A stretch of 64,000 nucleotides of DNA, taken from Paucimonas lemoignei (GTDB lineage Bacteria > Pseudomonadota > Gammaproteobacteria > Pseudomonadales > Pseudomonadaceae). The stretch lies in contig LS483371.1 in assembly GCA_900475325.1 (NCBI GenBank), positions 124,001 through 188,000 of the forward strand. Direction: 5' to 3'. Numbering within the stretch: position 1 is the stretch's first letter; every line of letters starts with the position of its first letter. Below, piece by piece: positions 27,624-36,710 of this stretch. The notes under the pieces were generated by a model. That model was not told where the DNA came from. It saw only the letters and a program-made list of their open reading frames with translations, and did no database searches. The position numbers were made by a program, and so were the translations under genes.

Positions 27624-28520
27624 CTACTCCTGGCTCACGAATTGACTGCATTTTTCCCAGAATCGCTCAAGCCCAGGCGAGATGTATTTGTCCCGGTGAC
27701 GGATCAGAAAAAAACGTCGGGTCAGTGCAGGCAACGCGTGCGGCAGTTCAACCAAGACTTCAGAGGCCAGTAGATCCCGAACGACCCAGCGGGACAGGCA
27801 ACTGATGCCGATGCCTTGTGCGAGGGTATGCTTGATGGCCTCTGAACTGCCGATCTGGCGCGTTTCGGCGAGATCGTGCAAATGACGCAGCAGCAATTGT
27901 TCGACTTCTTCACGGGTACCAGAACCTGGCTCGCGCAGTAGCCATTCAGCGGTACGAAGATCATCAAGTGTGACCTGCTGCTTTAGTGCCAAGGGGTGCC
28001 GTTGGCCTGCGGCAATAAGCAACTCATCAATTAGCCAAGGCTCGGCACTGAGTTCGGGCAGGTGGCAAGGCCCCTCGATCAGGCCCATATCAATCTCGAA
28101 ATCAGCGACTCTTCTTGCGATAGCCATGCTGTTGGCCATGTCGACATCGACCCTCAAATGTGGTGTTGATTGACGTAGCTCACCGAGAATCAATGGCAGA
28201 ACATAATTGCCTATCGTGGTACTGCATCCTACCCGCAAGCGTGTCTTCAGCCCGGCATGGCCGGGTAAGAAACTGGCCTCTATCTGTTGTGCATTCTCAA
28301 GCATCCTTCTGGCTTGAGGCAGTAAGGCATGGCCGTTATCGTTCAGCACTAAACGCTTGCCTACACGGTCGAACAGCCTGGTATCCAAGGCGCTTTCCAA
28401 CTCGTTCAGTGCGGCGCTGGTTGCAGATTGGGACAGTGACACCGAAATGGCGGCGCTGGTGGTGCTACCGTGCTGCGCGACGGCGCAGAAAATTTGTAGC
28501 TGGCGTAGGCTTAGCTTCAT
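27624..28520 (-). CDS. LysR-family regulator (CbbR/YeiE-like)
   Basis: A 298-residue LysR-type regulator. The N-terminal winged helix reads LSLRQLQIFCAVAQHGSTTS and SATSAALNELESALDTRLFD. The effector domain follows. The gene is divergent from the TDT transporter with a 117-bp gap holding an interrupted palindrome (28536-28556), a typical LysR-type autoregulatory layout. It likely activates the transporter in response to an anion such as sulfite, which is inferred from related LysR-TDT pairs. Confidence 0.88.
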   Translation of the reverse strand: MKLSLRQLQIFCAVAQHGSTTSAAISVSLSQSATSAALNELESALDTRLFDRVGKRLVLNDNGHALLPQARRMLENAQQIEASFLPGHAGLKTRLRVGCSTTIGNYVLPLILGELRQSTPHLRVDVDMANSMAIARRVADFEIDMGLIEGPCHLPELSAEPWLIDELLIAAGQRHPLALKQQVTLDDLRTAEWLLREPGSGTREEVEQLLLRHLHDLAETRQIGSSEAIKHTLAQGIGISCLSRWVVRDLLASEVLVELPHALPALTRRFFLIRHRDKYISPGLERFWEKCSQFVSQE

Positions 28521-28535
28521 GTAATCTACCTTCTT

Positions 28536-28556
28536 TATAGGTCATATAAACCTATA
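28536..28556. promoter_or_regulatory. Palindromic operator for the LysR regulator
   Basis: TATAGGT (28536-28542), seven bases, then ACCTATA (28550-28556). It is a perfect dyad containing the T-N11-A pattern recognised by LysR proteins, in the gap between the divergent regulator and transporter. Confidence 0.65.
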
Positions 28557-28637
28557 CTATCCGTTTTTACCGCTATTCCCATCAAGCTATACTTCAACCA
28601 TGTCATATCGAAGGCACACTGAAGCGGGAGCGCGAAA

Positions 28638-29807
28638 ATGAGTGAGACACGACTCGCAGCTATAATGGGCGGCAGCCATCCACTGGCGGCTTTGTCCAAT
28701 CCACGAGAAGCGATCCGGCAGTTCACACCCAACTGGTTCGCCGCCACGATGGGCACCGGGATTCTGGCGCTGGCTCTGGGCCAACTGCCCTTTGTTGCGC
28801 AGTGGCCCAAAGCGTTAGGGGAAGCCTTGTGGTTTTTTAATATCGTGCTGTTTTGCCTGTTTACGCTGATGTACGCGAGCCGTTGGGTATTGTTCTTCGA
28901 TGAGGCCAAACAGATCTTCGGCCACTCCACTGTATCGATGTTTTTTGGAACTATCCCCATGGGATTGGCGACCATCATCAACGGTTTTCTCCTTTATGGT
29001 TTGCCACGCTGGGGGGGTGGGGTAGTCGCTTTAGCCGAAGTGTTGTGGTGGATCGATGTCACCATGGCATTGGCCTGCGGGGTGCTGATCCCGTATATGA
29101 TGTTTACTCGCCAGCAGCACAGCATTGATCAGATGACAGCGGTATGGCTGCTGCCAGTAGTTGCGGCTGAGGTGGCTGCCGCCAGTGGCGGTCTATTGGC
29201 TCCGCACCTCGCTGATGCGAGCGCACAGTTCACCATGCTCATCACCAGCTACGTGCTGTGGGCCTACTCGGTGCCCGTCGCCTTGAGCATACTGGTGATC
29301 CTGTTACTGCGCATGGCTCTGCACAAACTACCTCATGAAAGCATGGCAGCATCGAGCTGGCTGTCTTTAGGGCCGATCGGTACCGGGGCTTTGGGGATGT
29401 TGCTGCTGGGCAACGATGCTCCAGCAATCTTTGCTGCCCATGGAATGGCAAGCATCGGCGGCGTAGCCGAGGGCATTGGCTTGATCGGTGGTGTGCTGTT
29501 CTGGGGGCTGGGATTGTGGTGGATGGTATTGGCGCTGCTAATTACCGGGCGCTACTTCAGGGAGGGCATTCCCTTCAACCTCGGCTGGTGGGGCTTCACC
29601 TTTCCGCTGGGAGTGTACGCCGTAACAACCCTCAAATTGGGCTCTATGCTGCACCTCACGTTCTTTAGCTTCTTTGGCGTGGTGCTGGTGTTGATGCTGA
29701 CTGTCATGTGGATGATCGTCGCGGCTAAAACCCTGGCTGGTGCCTATCGCGGCAACTTGTTCGTCTCGCCGTGTATCCACTCGCTGAGCAAGGCGAGCAA
29801 AACCTGA
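28638..29807 (+). CDS. TDT/SLAC1 family anion exporter
   Basis: A 389-residue membrane protein with about ten hydrophobic helices. It opens after a short tail with REAIRQFTPNWFAATMGTGI, the signature of the TDT (tellurite-resistance/dicarboxylate transporter) family with the SLAC1 channel fold. Members export sulfite, import malate or confer tellurite tolerance. The GHGMASIGG-like stretch and the TFPLGVYAVTTLKLGS motif are family hallmarks. With the divergent LysR gene it forms a small unit in the transposon cargo. The substrate is not certain. Confidence 0.85.
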   Translation: MSETRLAAIMGGSHPLAALSNPREAIRQFTPNWFAATMGTGILALALGQLPFVAQWPKALGEALWFFNIVLFCLFTLMYASRWVLFFDEAKQIFGHSTVSMFFGTIPMGLATIINGFLLYGLPRWGGGVVALAEVLWWIDVTMALACGVLIPYMMFTRQQHSIDQMTAVWLLPVVAAEVAAASGGLLAPHLADASAQFTMLITSYVLWAYSVPVALSILVILLLRMALHKLPHESMAASSWLSLGPIGTGALGMLLLGNDAPAIFAAHGMASIGGVAEGIGLIGGVLFWGLGLWWMVLALLITGRYFREGIPFNLGWWGFTFPLGVYAVTTLKLGSMLHLTFFSFFGVVLVLMLTVMWMIVAAKTLAGAYRGNLFVSPCIHSLSKASKT

Positions 29808-29815
29808 GCCTTTGG

Positions 29816-30418
29816 CTACTTGATCGACTGTTTGGCGTGACGCAGTGTGGACAAAATGCGCTGCCTAACATTCGGGTGAGTGCAAACGGAAAGGGGGCTT
29901 GGGTGTGGCATTTCCAGCAATGAAAAATTAGGGAAGGCGAGCCGAACACGCGGTATGGCTTTCTGGGCAACACGTCCGGCAAACACGATAGTGACGAGAT
30001 CAGGGAAAAGCGTCAGTAGCGTGATCAGCATCTCGATACCTTCCTCAATTTGCGCTCTGCGGAGCGGACCCTTGGGCTTATCGAGATCTGGTAACCAAGG
30101 GTACAAATTCCAAAGGACGGTTTTGTGACGTGCCAGTCCAACCTGCTCAATGAAACCTTTCAGGTTGCGTTGTGCAGGCCCCGGATTGTCTCTTGAGACA
30201 TACCGTGGAAGACTGACCGTTCGAGCGGGCGATTCCAACAAGATCAATACCCTTGCGAAGACGCCGCCATCCAGTGGATCGAAATACGGTAATGTTCTTT
30301 CGCCCGTGGACTGGGCCATTACCCAGCGCGTCAATTCAGCAGTTTTCGGCAGCAGCAAAAAGTCTTCTCTTACCTTAAGAGAAATTTCCTGCTCTGCGCT
30401 TTTCTGATTGAGTAACAC
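29816..30418 (-). CDS. Uracil-DNA-glycosylase-superfamily protein
   Basis: A 200-residue protein with UDG-superfamily motifs: VLILLESPARTVSLPRYVSR with DNPGPAQRN (about residues 57-85), a central LWNLYPWLPD and near the C-terminus EMPHPSPLSV with a catalytic-loop-type His. Such enzymes remove uracil or other damaged bases from DNA. It starts with GTG overlapping the ppa stop (TAGTG), so it is coupled to the fluoride operon. Base-excision activity is inferred; the motif set is not of the classical Ung type. Confidence 0.75.
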   Translation of the reverse strand: MLLNQKSAEQEISLKVREDFLLLPKTAELTRWVMAQSTGERTLPYFDPLDGGVFARVLILLESPARTVSLPRYVSRDNPGPAQRNLKGFIEQVGLARHKTVLWNLYPWLPDLDKPKGPLRRAQIEEGIEMLITLLTLFPDLVTIVFAGRVAQKAIPRVRLAFPNFSLLEMPHPSPLSVCTHPNVRQRILSTLRHAKQSIK

Positions 30419-30963
30419 TACTTGGAAGCCTCCTTCTTCAGGTTATAGGCCGCTACCGATTTACGAATATCTTCCCGCGCTTCGTCTGCGCTCCCCCAGC
30501 GGCCCATTTTCACCCACTTACCCGGCTCTAACGCTTTGTAGTTTTCGAAGAAGTGCTGAATCTGTGCGAGGAGTAACGCAGGGAGGTCAGAGCATTCCTT
30601 TACATTGCTGTACATAGAGCTGAGTTTTTCATGAGGCACTGCGATTACCTTGGCATCCGCACCAGCTTCGTCCGTCATGTACATCACACCTACTGGGCGA
30701 CTGCGGATGACAACGCCAGGTGATACCGGGTAAGGGCAAATCACGAGGACGTCCAAAGGATCGCCGTCATCGCTCAAGGTATTTGGAATGAACCCGTAGT
30801 TAGCCGGGTAGAACATCGGCGTGCTGAGGAAGCGATCAACGAAGATCTGTCCACTTGGCTTGTCCACCTCGTACTTGATCGGCGAGTGGTTTGCAGGAAT
30901 CTCGATAACGGTGAAGAAGTCATCGGGGATCGCGTTACCAGCTGGAATATCCGTGTAGCTCAT
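30418..30963 (-). CDS. ppa: Inorganic pyrophosphatase (second copy, fluoride operon)
   Basis: A 181-residue family I pyrophosphatase that hydrolyses pyrophosphate to phosphate. The signatures [34 protein letters not shown] (the conserved acidic DxDPxD-like metal site is [10 protein letters not shown]) and KVIAVPHEK are present. The enzyme is inhibited by fluoride, so a supplementary copy is understandable beside a fluoride exporter. Two ATGs lie 6 bp apart; 30963 has better spacing from the upstream GGAG. It is followed by the UDG-like gene. Confidence 0.92.
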   Translation of the reverse strand: MSYTDIPAGNAIPDDFFTVIEIPANHSPIKYEVDKPSGQIFVDRFLSTPMFYPANYGFIPNTLSDDGDPLDVLVICPYPVSPGVVIRSRPVGVMYMTDEAGADAKVIAVPHEKLSSMYSNVKECSDLPALLLAQIQHFFENYKALEPGKWVKMGRWGSADEAREDIRKSVAAYNLKKEASK

Positions 30964-31078
30964 GCTCATATCTCCAAGCGTCTAGGAAAGGCCAATGCCA
31001 CTGACGTTTTTGCCAACAGCTATACGTGGTTCGTTTTTTTACGGTAACCAGTCCAACAGGTTTACCGGCGATAGGCCG

Positions 31079-32392
<1,314 letters not shown>

Positions 32393-32435
32393 TCATTAAC
32401 CATTTGAATCCGTTGAGAGGCCTCTATGTCGGACG

Positions 32436-32777
32436 TCAGCTCTCCATGAGTATCCTGAACAGCTGCACTGCCGACACCGCAATTGCGGGAACCAAGAAGC
32501 CTCCAATAATTAGTTCAGGAATCTCTCCCACCAAGGGCATGAACTGCCCTCTTTTTGCCATCTGGAAAAGCTCCATCATTTGGTTTGAAGCAACCATTAC
32601 AGAGCAGCAATACGCCGTCTGGGCTTGTAGCCTGACGCGCCTTTGATTTAGCAGATGAAAGGTCAGCAAGGACACTCCAACGCTTACGATGAAAAGCGCG
32701 GCGAACTCATAGACGGATCCTGTGAAAAACCTGCCCATCACAAGCCCGAATACGATGCTCAGCGTCACTGCGCTCAT
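32436..32777 (-). CDS. Small membrane protein in the fluoride operon
   Basis: A 113-residue protein with three to four hydrophobic helices (residues 2-20, 24-44 and 85-110). It starts MSAVTLSIVFGLVMGRFFTG and ends VSAVQLFRILMES. It lies between the 88-residue protein and enolase in the same direction. I do not recognise a family and its role is unknown. ATG 32777 is chosen over an in-frame start 12 bp upstream. Confidence 0.6.
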   Translation of the reverse strand: MSAVTLSIVFGLVMGRFFTGSVYEFAALFIVSVGVSLLTFHLLNQRRVRLQAQTAYCCSVMVASNQMMELFQMAKRGQFMPLVGEIPELIIGGFLVPAIAVSAVQLFRILMES

Positions 32778-32871
32778 GTGGTCTCCCAATTCTCTAAAAT
32801 GATTTTGATGAGCCGACGTCGGTGAGCTCCATTTCGCGATCTCATCTTTGGATTGCCAACCGCCATCGCGC

Positions 32872-33138
32872 TCAATGTTGCTGTGCTCTCAGCTCGTAGC
32901 CCGGTACGCAGGTTTGGGCTACGTCGGCCTTGCAGGACTTTTCACTGGGCATACGCATCGTGACTAATGCGCCTTCGAGCGGGGTGACGACGTACCACCC
33001 CTCGCTCGAAATCTTTTGATTGTCTGCGATGCCCGCCAGAAAAAGCGACCAAAAAACCAGTCCTACGAGGAGCTGCCTGTTGTCATGAGCCCAGTTAGCG
33101 GGGGCTGGCTGTGGACGTAGGTTATAAACTCGGTACAT
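32872..33138 (-). CDS. Short single-helix protein in the fluoride operon
   Basis: An 88-residue protein with a membrane helix at about residues 22-40 (LLVGLVFWSLFLAGIAD). The C-terminal part contains two Cys (KSCKADVAQTCVPGYELR), possibly disulfide-bonded in the periplasm. It starts MYRVYNLRPQPAPANWAHDN. The function is unknown to me. Confidence 0.6.
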   Translation of the reverse strand: MYRVYNLRPQPAPANWAHDNRQLLVGLVFWSLFLAGIADNQKISSEGWYVVTPLEGALVTMRMPSEKSCKADVAQTCVPGYELRAQQH

Positions 33139-33180
33139 GGCGTTTATCCTTTTTATCGGTTGTCCAACAAGGTGCGTTTT

Positions 33181-33504
33181 TTAGTTTTTCGCCTGGCCCA
33201 CTCGACCGTATTCGATGGGCAATTTGATATAGCTCAGTGAAAACGACTCCTTGGCCAATGCCTCCAGCAACCTGTCGCACCCAATTTCATCAGTGGATAT
33301 AGTCACCGTGACGGGATGGTCGGCACCGCCGAGGAAATGCGCCGTATGCAAATGCCCCAAATGATCTAGCCCCTCTGTACCGCTCACCAACGTCGCACCC
33401 AACGCGCCCTCTCGCTTGGCGAACTCGACCAACCACTCTCCCAGTGGAAGGTGCTGGTAGTTGGTACTCTGTTCGGTGAAAAACGTCAGTTGAAAGCCGT
33501 TCAT
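33181..33504 (-). CDS. DUF190 family protein A
   Basis: A 107-residue soluble protein of the DUF190 family, with a PII-like fold expected. It has the family core EFAKREGALGATLVSGTEGL followed by an HTAHFL stretch and ends in a beta strand (LSYIKLPIEYGRVG). DUF190 proteins often neighbour CrcB/CLC fluoride exporters and may bind nucleotides or regulate the exporter. It is cotranscribed with the clc gene upstream. A close relative is encoded at 35542-35865. Confidence 0.82.
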   Translation of the reverse strand: MNGFQLTFFTEQSTNYQHLPLGEWLVEFAKREGALGATLVSGTEGLDHLGHLHTAHFLGGADHPVTVTISTDEIGCDRLLEALAKESFSLSYIKLPIEYGRVGQAKN

Positions 33505-33584
33505 AGCTACATCCTCTAATGTCGCGAGTGACCGACGCTTCGGTCGGCCTTACCTCTTCATTTCCGAGCTGTTTTCAAACTGAA

Positions 33585-33950
33585 TTACGACGCGTCAGTG
33601 AGCGGTAACTCACATAAGAGAAGAACTGCTCGCACCTTGCGTAACTCGTCAGCGTGGTCGCGCAGGTATGCGCGCAGCTTGTCCTCTGTATCTAGCAATT
33701 CCAGACACTGGGGATGACGCATATCGCCAAGCTCCGGGTGATGATGGGAGATGCGATGGCCTGGCAAATAACCTGCAGAAATCGTCTTGAGCATGACCTG
33801 CTCAATTCTTGCTTTTTGAGCAACTTTAAGGAGGTGCTGGGCTAGTGCAGGTGCGCTTAGGTGGTGCCAGAAGCTGGTCACGCGAGCCCGGCTAGCGCCA
33901 GGAAAATAGAGTTGCAAAGCTGTCAGGCGATCTTGGTGATGTTCAATCAT
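33585..33950 (-). CDS. DUF190-like protein B (small PII-type fold)
   Basis: A 121-residue soluble protein that overlaps the clc stop codon by 4 bp. The C-terminal ELLDTEDKLRAYLRDHADEL resembles the DUF190 element ending in the VD-S-E-E-K-I pattern, and the first half aligns with the helical part of that family. The similarity is weaker than for the two other DUF190 proteins here. It may be a partner or subunit of the exporter's regulator. Confidence 0.6.
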   Translation of the reverse strand: MIEHHQDRLTALQLYFPGASRARVTSFWHHLSAPALAQHLLKVAQKARIEQVMLKTISAGYLPGHRISHHHPELGDMRHPQCLELLDTEDKLRAYLRDHADELRKVRAVLLLCELPLTDAS

Positions 33951-35293
33951 TTCTCTTCCCCCGCAAGAGTCACTTTCCGCTCGCTGGCGGATTCACTTTG
34001 AGCATGAAATTGCTTGATATCAGAGAGCCGGATTTCCTCCGGAAGAGGACGGTGATGCTTGCTGTGGCCGACGCGCTGGGCGTGATAGATCCCGGTGTGT
34101 CCGGATACGAGGTAACTTGCGATACAGGCAATGGCTGCAAGCGGAGCAATTTCGGGCCCGAAGAGCTCCATGGCCATAACGATGGTTGCCAGTGGCGTAT
34201 TAGCTGCACCGGCAAAGACGGCGACAAAGCCGATACCAGCCAGCATGCCGAAGGGAAGGTGCAAGAGGGGAGCCAGCGCATTCCCCAAGGTGGCACCGAT
34301 GTAAAACAGCGGTGTGACTTCGCCGCCCTTGAATCCAGTCCCCAGGGAGACAACGGTGAACACCATCTTTCCAAGCCAGTCCCAAGGGGCCATTGGCATT
34401 TGAAAGGATTGGACGATGCTCGGAATGCCTAGCCCGATGTACTTATCAACGTCGATGTAATGGTTACTACCGAGCGCCCACACTGCGACTGCGATCAGCA
34501 GGCCGCCGGCGAAGGGTCTTAATGGTGAATAGGTGATAAGCCGCTTAACGAAGGCTCCGAGCTTGTGGGTCGCAGTCGCGAATAGCAGGCCGGTAAGGCC
34601 AAAGACAATCCCAGCTGCCACCACAGCCATGACGCTCCACAGCTGCACCGGAACCACTTCGCCAATGACGTAATGCGTGTGAACCACGCCCCAGGCTTGC
34701 CCCACCTGGTCAGCAACGATTGCCGCAACCACGCAAGGGAAAAGCGCGTCGTAACGCATACGTCCAATGGCCAATACTTCAAGTCCGAATAAAGCCCCGG
34801 CAAGAGGGGTGCCGAAGACGGACGCAAAGCCAGCACTGATACCGGCCATGAGAATCACCCGACGGTCTTCGCGGCGCAGACGGAAGACATGCGTCAGTTG
34901 ATCGGCAAGGGCACCGCCCATTTGCACCGCCGTCCCCTCACGTCCCACAGATGCACCAAAAAGGTGGGAAACCACGGTTCCGATCAGCACCATCGGCACC
35001 ATGCGCAAAGGCACGATCTTCTTAGGATCATGGATCTCATCGATGATCAGGTTGTTTCCGGCATCAACGGGTTTGCCTATCAAGTGATATGCAAGTCCCA
35101 CAGCAAAGCCGGCCACTGGCAGGAGCCAGATTACCCAGGGATGGGTTTCTCGCCACTGGGTGGCATGATCCAAAGAAAGCAGGAATAACGCAGAAGCAGA
35201 GCCTGCCAAAAGAGCTACAAGACCAGCAAGCGCAAGCCATTTCGCTATATAGGGCAGTAAGTCGAGTTGTTCAGGTCGTCGAAATTTAGACAT
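33947..35293 (-). CDS. CLC-type fluoride/proton exporter (CLC-F)
   Basis: A 448-residue CLC-family protein with about 16 short membrane helices. CLC-F exporters differ from chloride CLCs in the selectivity region; here it reads DAGNNLIIDEIH (about residue 75) where chloride channels have GSGIP. ASVGREGTAVQMG (about 115) holds the gating Glu, GTPLAGALFGLEV is helix F-like, and TGFKGGEVTPLFYIGATLGN is the second conserved loop. CLC-F proteins exchange F- for H+ to expel fluoride. The fluoride riboswitch upstream supports the substrate assignment. The start is uncertain: ATG 35293 or GTG 35305. Confidence 0.9.
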   Translation of the reverse strand: MSKFRRPEQLDLLPYIAKWLALAGLVALLAGSASALFLLSLDHATQWRETHPWVIWLLPVAGFAVGLAYHLIGKPVDAGNNLIIDEIHDPKKIVPLRMVPMVLIGTVVSHLFGASVGREGTAVQMGGALADQLTHVFRLRREDRRVILMAGISAGFASVFGTPLAGALFGLEVLAIGRMRYDALFPCVVAAIVADQVGQAWGVVHTHYVIGEVVPVQLWSVMAVVAAGIVFGLTGLLFATATHKLGAFVKRLITYSPLRPFAGGLLIAVAVWALGSNHYIDVDKYIGLGIPSIVQSFQMPMAPWDWLGKMVFTVVSLGTGFKGGEVTPLFYIGATLGNALAPLLHLPFGMLAGIGFVAVFAGAANTPLATIVMAMELFGPEIAPLAAIACIASYLVSGHTGIYHAQRVGHSKHHRPLPEEIRLSDIKQFHAQSESASERKVTLAGEEK

Positions 35294-35350
35294 TTGGCCA
35301 GCCACAAAAAATAAGTGGGCCTGACCAAAGAAGGGATTCTAAGCGCGAAC

Positions 35351-35385
35351 GCCTACAGACCTGGTTTGATCAGGTTTCTGTAGGC
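35351..35385 (-). promoter_or_regulatory. Hairpin of the riboswitch expression platform
   Basis: GCCTACAGA (35351-35359 on +) pairs with TCTGTAGGC (35377-35385), with an inner CCTG/CAGG stem. The last arm overlaps the 3' end of the riboswitch aptamer, so aptamer folding and this hairpin exclude each other. No U-tract follows, so the way expression is controlled is unclear. Confidence 0.6.
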
Positions 35386-35437
35386 ATCATCAGCTGCTAC
35401 GGGCGCAGCGGTTTGTTAATGGAGGAATGCCATCTCC
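35377..35437 (-). ncRNA. Fluoride riboswitch (crcB RNA motif) upstream of clc
   Basis: Read on the minus strand the 61 bases contain GGAGATGGCATTCCTCC, then ATTAACAAACCGCTGCG, then GCAGCTGATGATGCCTACAG. This is the conserved fluoride aptamer: the first stem, the conserved internal CGCU-type segment and the GATGATGCCT junction of the Pseudomonas sequence known as crcB RNA. It would activate the genes downstream (clc, DUF190 proteins, eno, ppa) when fluoride enters the cell. Confidence 0.9.
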
Positions 35438-35541
35438 AATGCGCCGATCTTAGCTAGGTCTGTCCAAAATGTAAAATCGTGTTTCGGAGTACGAGGCAAG
35501 CGAAGGCGTCTTCGAGTCACCGCTTACGAAAGAGGGCCAAA

Positions 35542-35865
35542 CTAGGTGACCTCTGTTCCGACGAAGCCCAGCTCAACTGGGGTTTTTATGTAAAACAACG
35601 AGATATCTTCAAGCTCCAATCGCTTGAATAACTGTTCAGATTCGTCCTCGGTAATGGCCATACGAATTTCGGTAGGCTGATCCGCTAGTTCAAAAAAATG
35701 CGAGGAATGCAGCCGGCCGGTATGCCCAAAGCCTTCGATACCTGTGGACAGAGTCGCACCCCGCAGTCCCATTTCTTTCGCCAAATCAACGACCCAGTCG
35801 CCGAGCATCTTTCCCTGATAGCGACGATTCTGTTGAGTAAAGAAGGTCACCAGAAAAGCTTTCAT
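35542..35865 (-). CDS. DUF190 family protein C
   Basis: A 107-residue DUF190 protein: DWVVDLAKEMGLRGATLSTG then IEGFGHTGRLHSSHFF, the family core. It ends in ISLFYIKTPVELGFVGTE, matching DUF190 protein A. Ten bases separate it from the transporter upstream, so the two are cotranscribed and controlled by the MerR-type promoter rather than by the riboswitch. It lies just upstream of the riboswitch. Confidence 0.82.
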   Translation of the reverse strand: MKAFLVTFFTQQNRRYQGKMLGDWVVDLAKEMGLRGATLSTGIEGFGHTGRLHSSHFFELADQPTEIRMAITEDESEQLFKRLELEDISLFYIKTPVELGFVGTEVT

Positions 35866-35875
35866 GTTCCTCTCC

Positions 35876-36619
35876 TCAGCGCGTGTTGATTATTTGATAG
35901 GACAGAAGCCCGGCAGCCGTCATTACCAGCGAGCCCACGACGTGTAGTGAAACTGAGCCTAGCGCCCAGGGCAGCCTACCCATCACGACCAATACAGCCG
36001 CCATAGCCGGTACAGGCATCCAGGCCCATGCGTTGTTCCAGCTTTCAACGATGCGTGATCTCTTTGCCCCGGCAGCTGTTGCTACCGCTAAGACCAAAGG
36101 CAAAGCGATCAGCATCACAAAGGCCTCAACAAATGGGCCTATAGAAATGACCACTGTTGAGTCGTTACCCAGCATGAAGGTCAGGTACACCGGCAGCAGT
36201 ACAAGCTGCATCAAAAGAAGCAATGGGGTGGCCGCCAGAGTGAGTTTGGAGTCGCCTTTACCGATATGGGTAAAAACCACCACATAGTCGATACAAGGCG
36301 TCAGCAAGACCAACAGGGCACCCACCAAAATCGCCGGGTGATTGGTTATCCCCATCGTCAATGCCCAAACCAGCAAGGGGATGGCCACGAAGTTGGCTGT
36401 GAGCAGCGCCGCCATGAAACGCTTATTTGCGAGGCTATTACGGAGATCCAAGAACGGGATCTGTAGAAACATGGCGTACATCAGCACTGCGATGGTGGGT
36501 GTCACCGTCGACCCTAATGCTTCAGACGCATTGGGGGCGAGCAGGCCTCCGAGGGCCGCGACAATGACCGCGACGAAGTAAATGGGAATCTGGTTAGTCT
36601 CTAGCTGTTCTCTGTCCAC
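35876..36619 (-). CDS. BASS/ACR3-like transporter, possibly C-terminally short
   Basis: A 247-residue membrane protein with about eight hydrophobic helices. It begins MDREQLETNQIPIYFVAVIV, like the arsenic-resistance branch of the bile-acid/arsenite transporter superfamily, and has LLTPCIDYVVVFTHIGKGDS in the middle, the conserved loop. Family members are usually about 300-330 residues, so the C-terminal helices may be missing. It is divergent from the MerR gene, and a MerR-type promoter (36659-36689) precedes it. Whether it carries arsenite, another oxyanion or something linked to fluoride is unclear. Confidence 0.7.
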   Translation of the reverse strand: MDREQLETNQIPIYFVAVIVAALGGLLAPNASEALGSTVTPTIAVLMYAMFLQIPFLDLRNSLANKRFMAALLTANFVAIPLLVWALTMGITNHPAILVGALLVLLTPCIDYVVVFTHIGKGDSKLTLAATPLLLLMQLVLLPVYLTFMLGNDSTVVISIGPFVEAFVMLIALPLVLAVATAAGAKRSRIVESWNNAWAWMPVPAMAAVLVVMGRLPWALGSVSLHVVGSLVMTAAGLLSYQIINTR

Positions 36620-36658
36620 AAAATGCCCTTCAAGCGCGTGAAATTATTTTCTGAAGAC

Positions 36659-36689
36659 AGGTTAATATCTGTAGCTGCTACAGGTTCAA
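36659..36689 (-). promoter_or_regulatory. MerR-type promoter with 19-bp spacer
   Basis: On the minus strand TTGAAC (-35 like) and TAACCT (-10 like) are separated by 19 bases holding the palindrome CTGTAGC-A-GCTACAG. The long spacer and dyad are typical of promoters activated by MerR-family proteins. It would drive the BASS transporter and DUF190 gene C. Confidence 0.75.
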
Positions 36690-36710
36690 GAAAATGCTTG
36701 GGGAGTTTGC

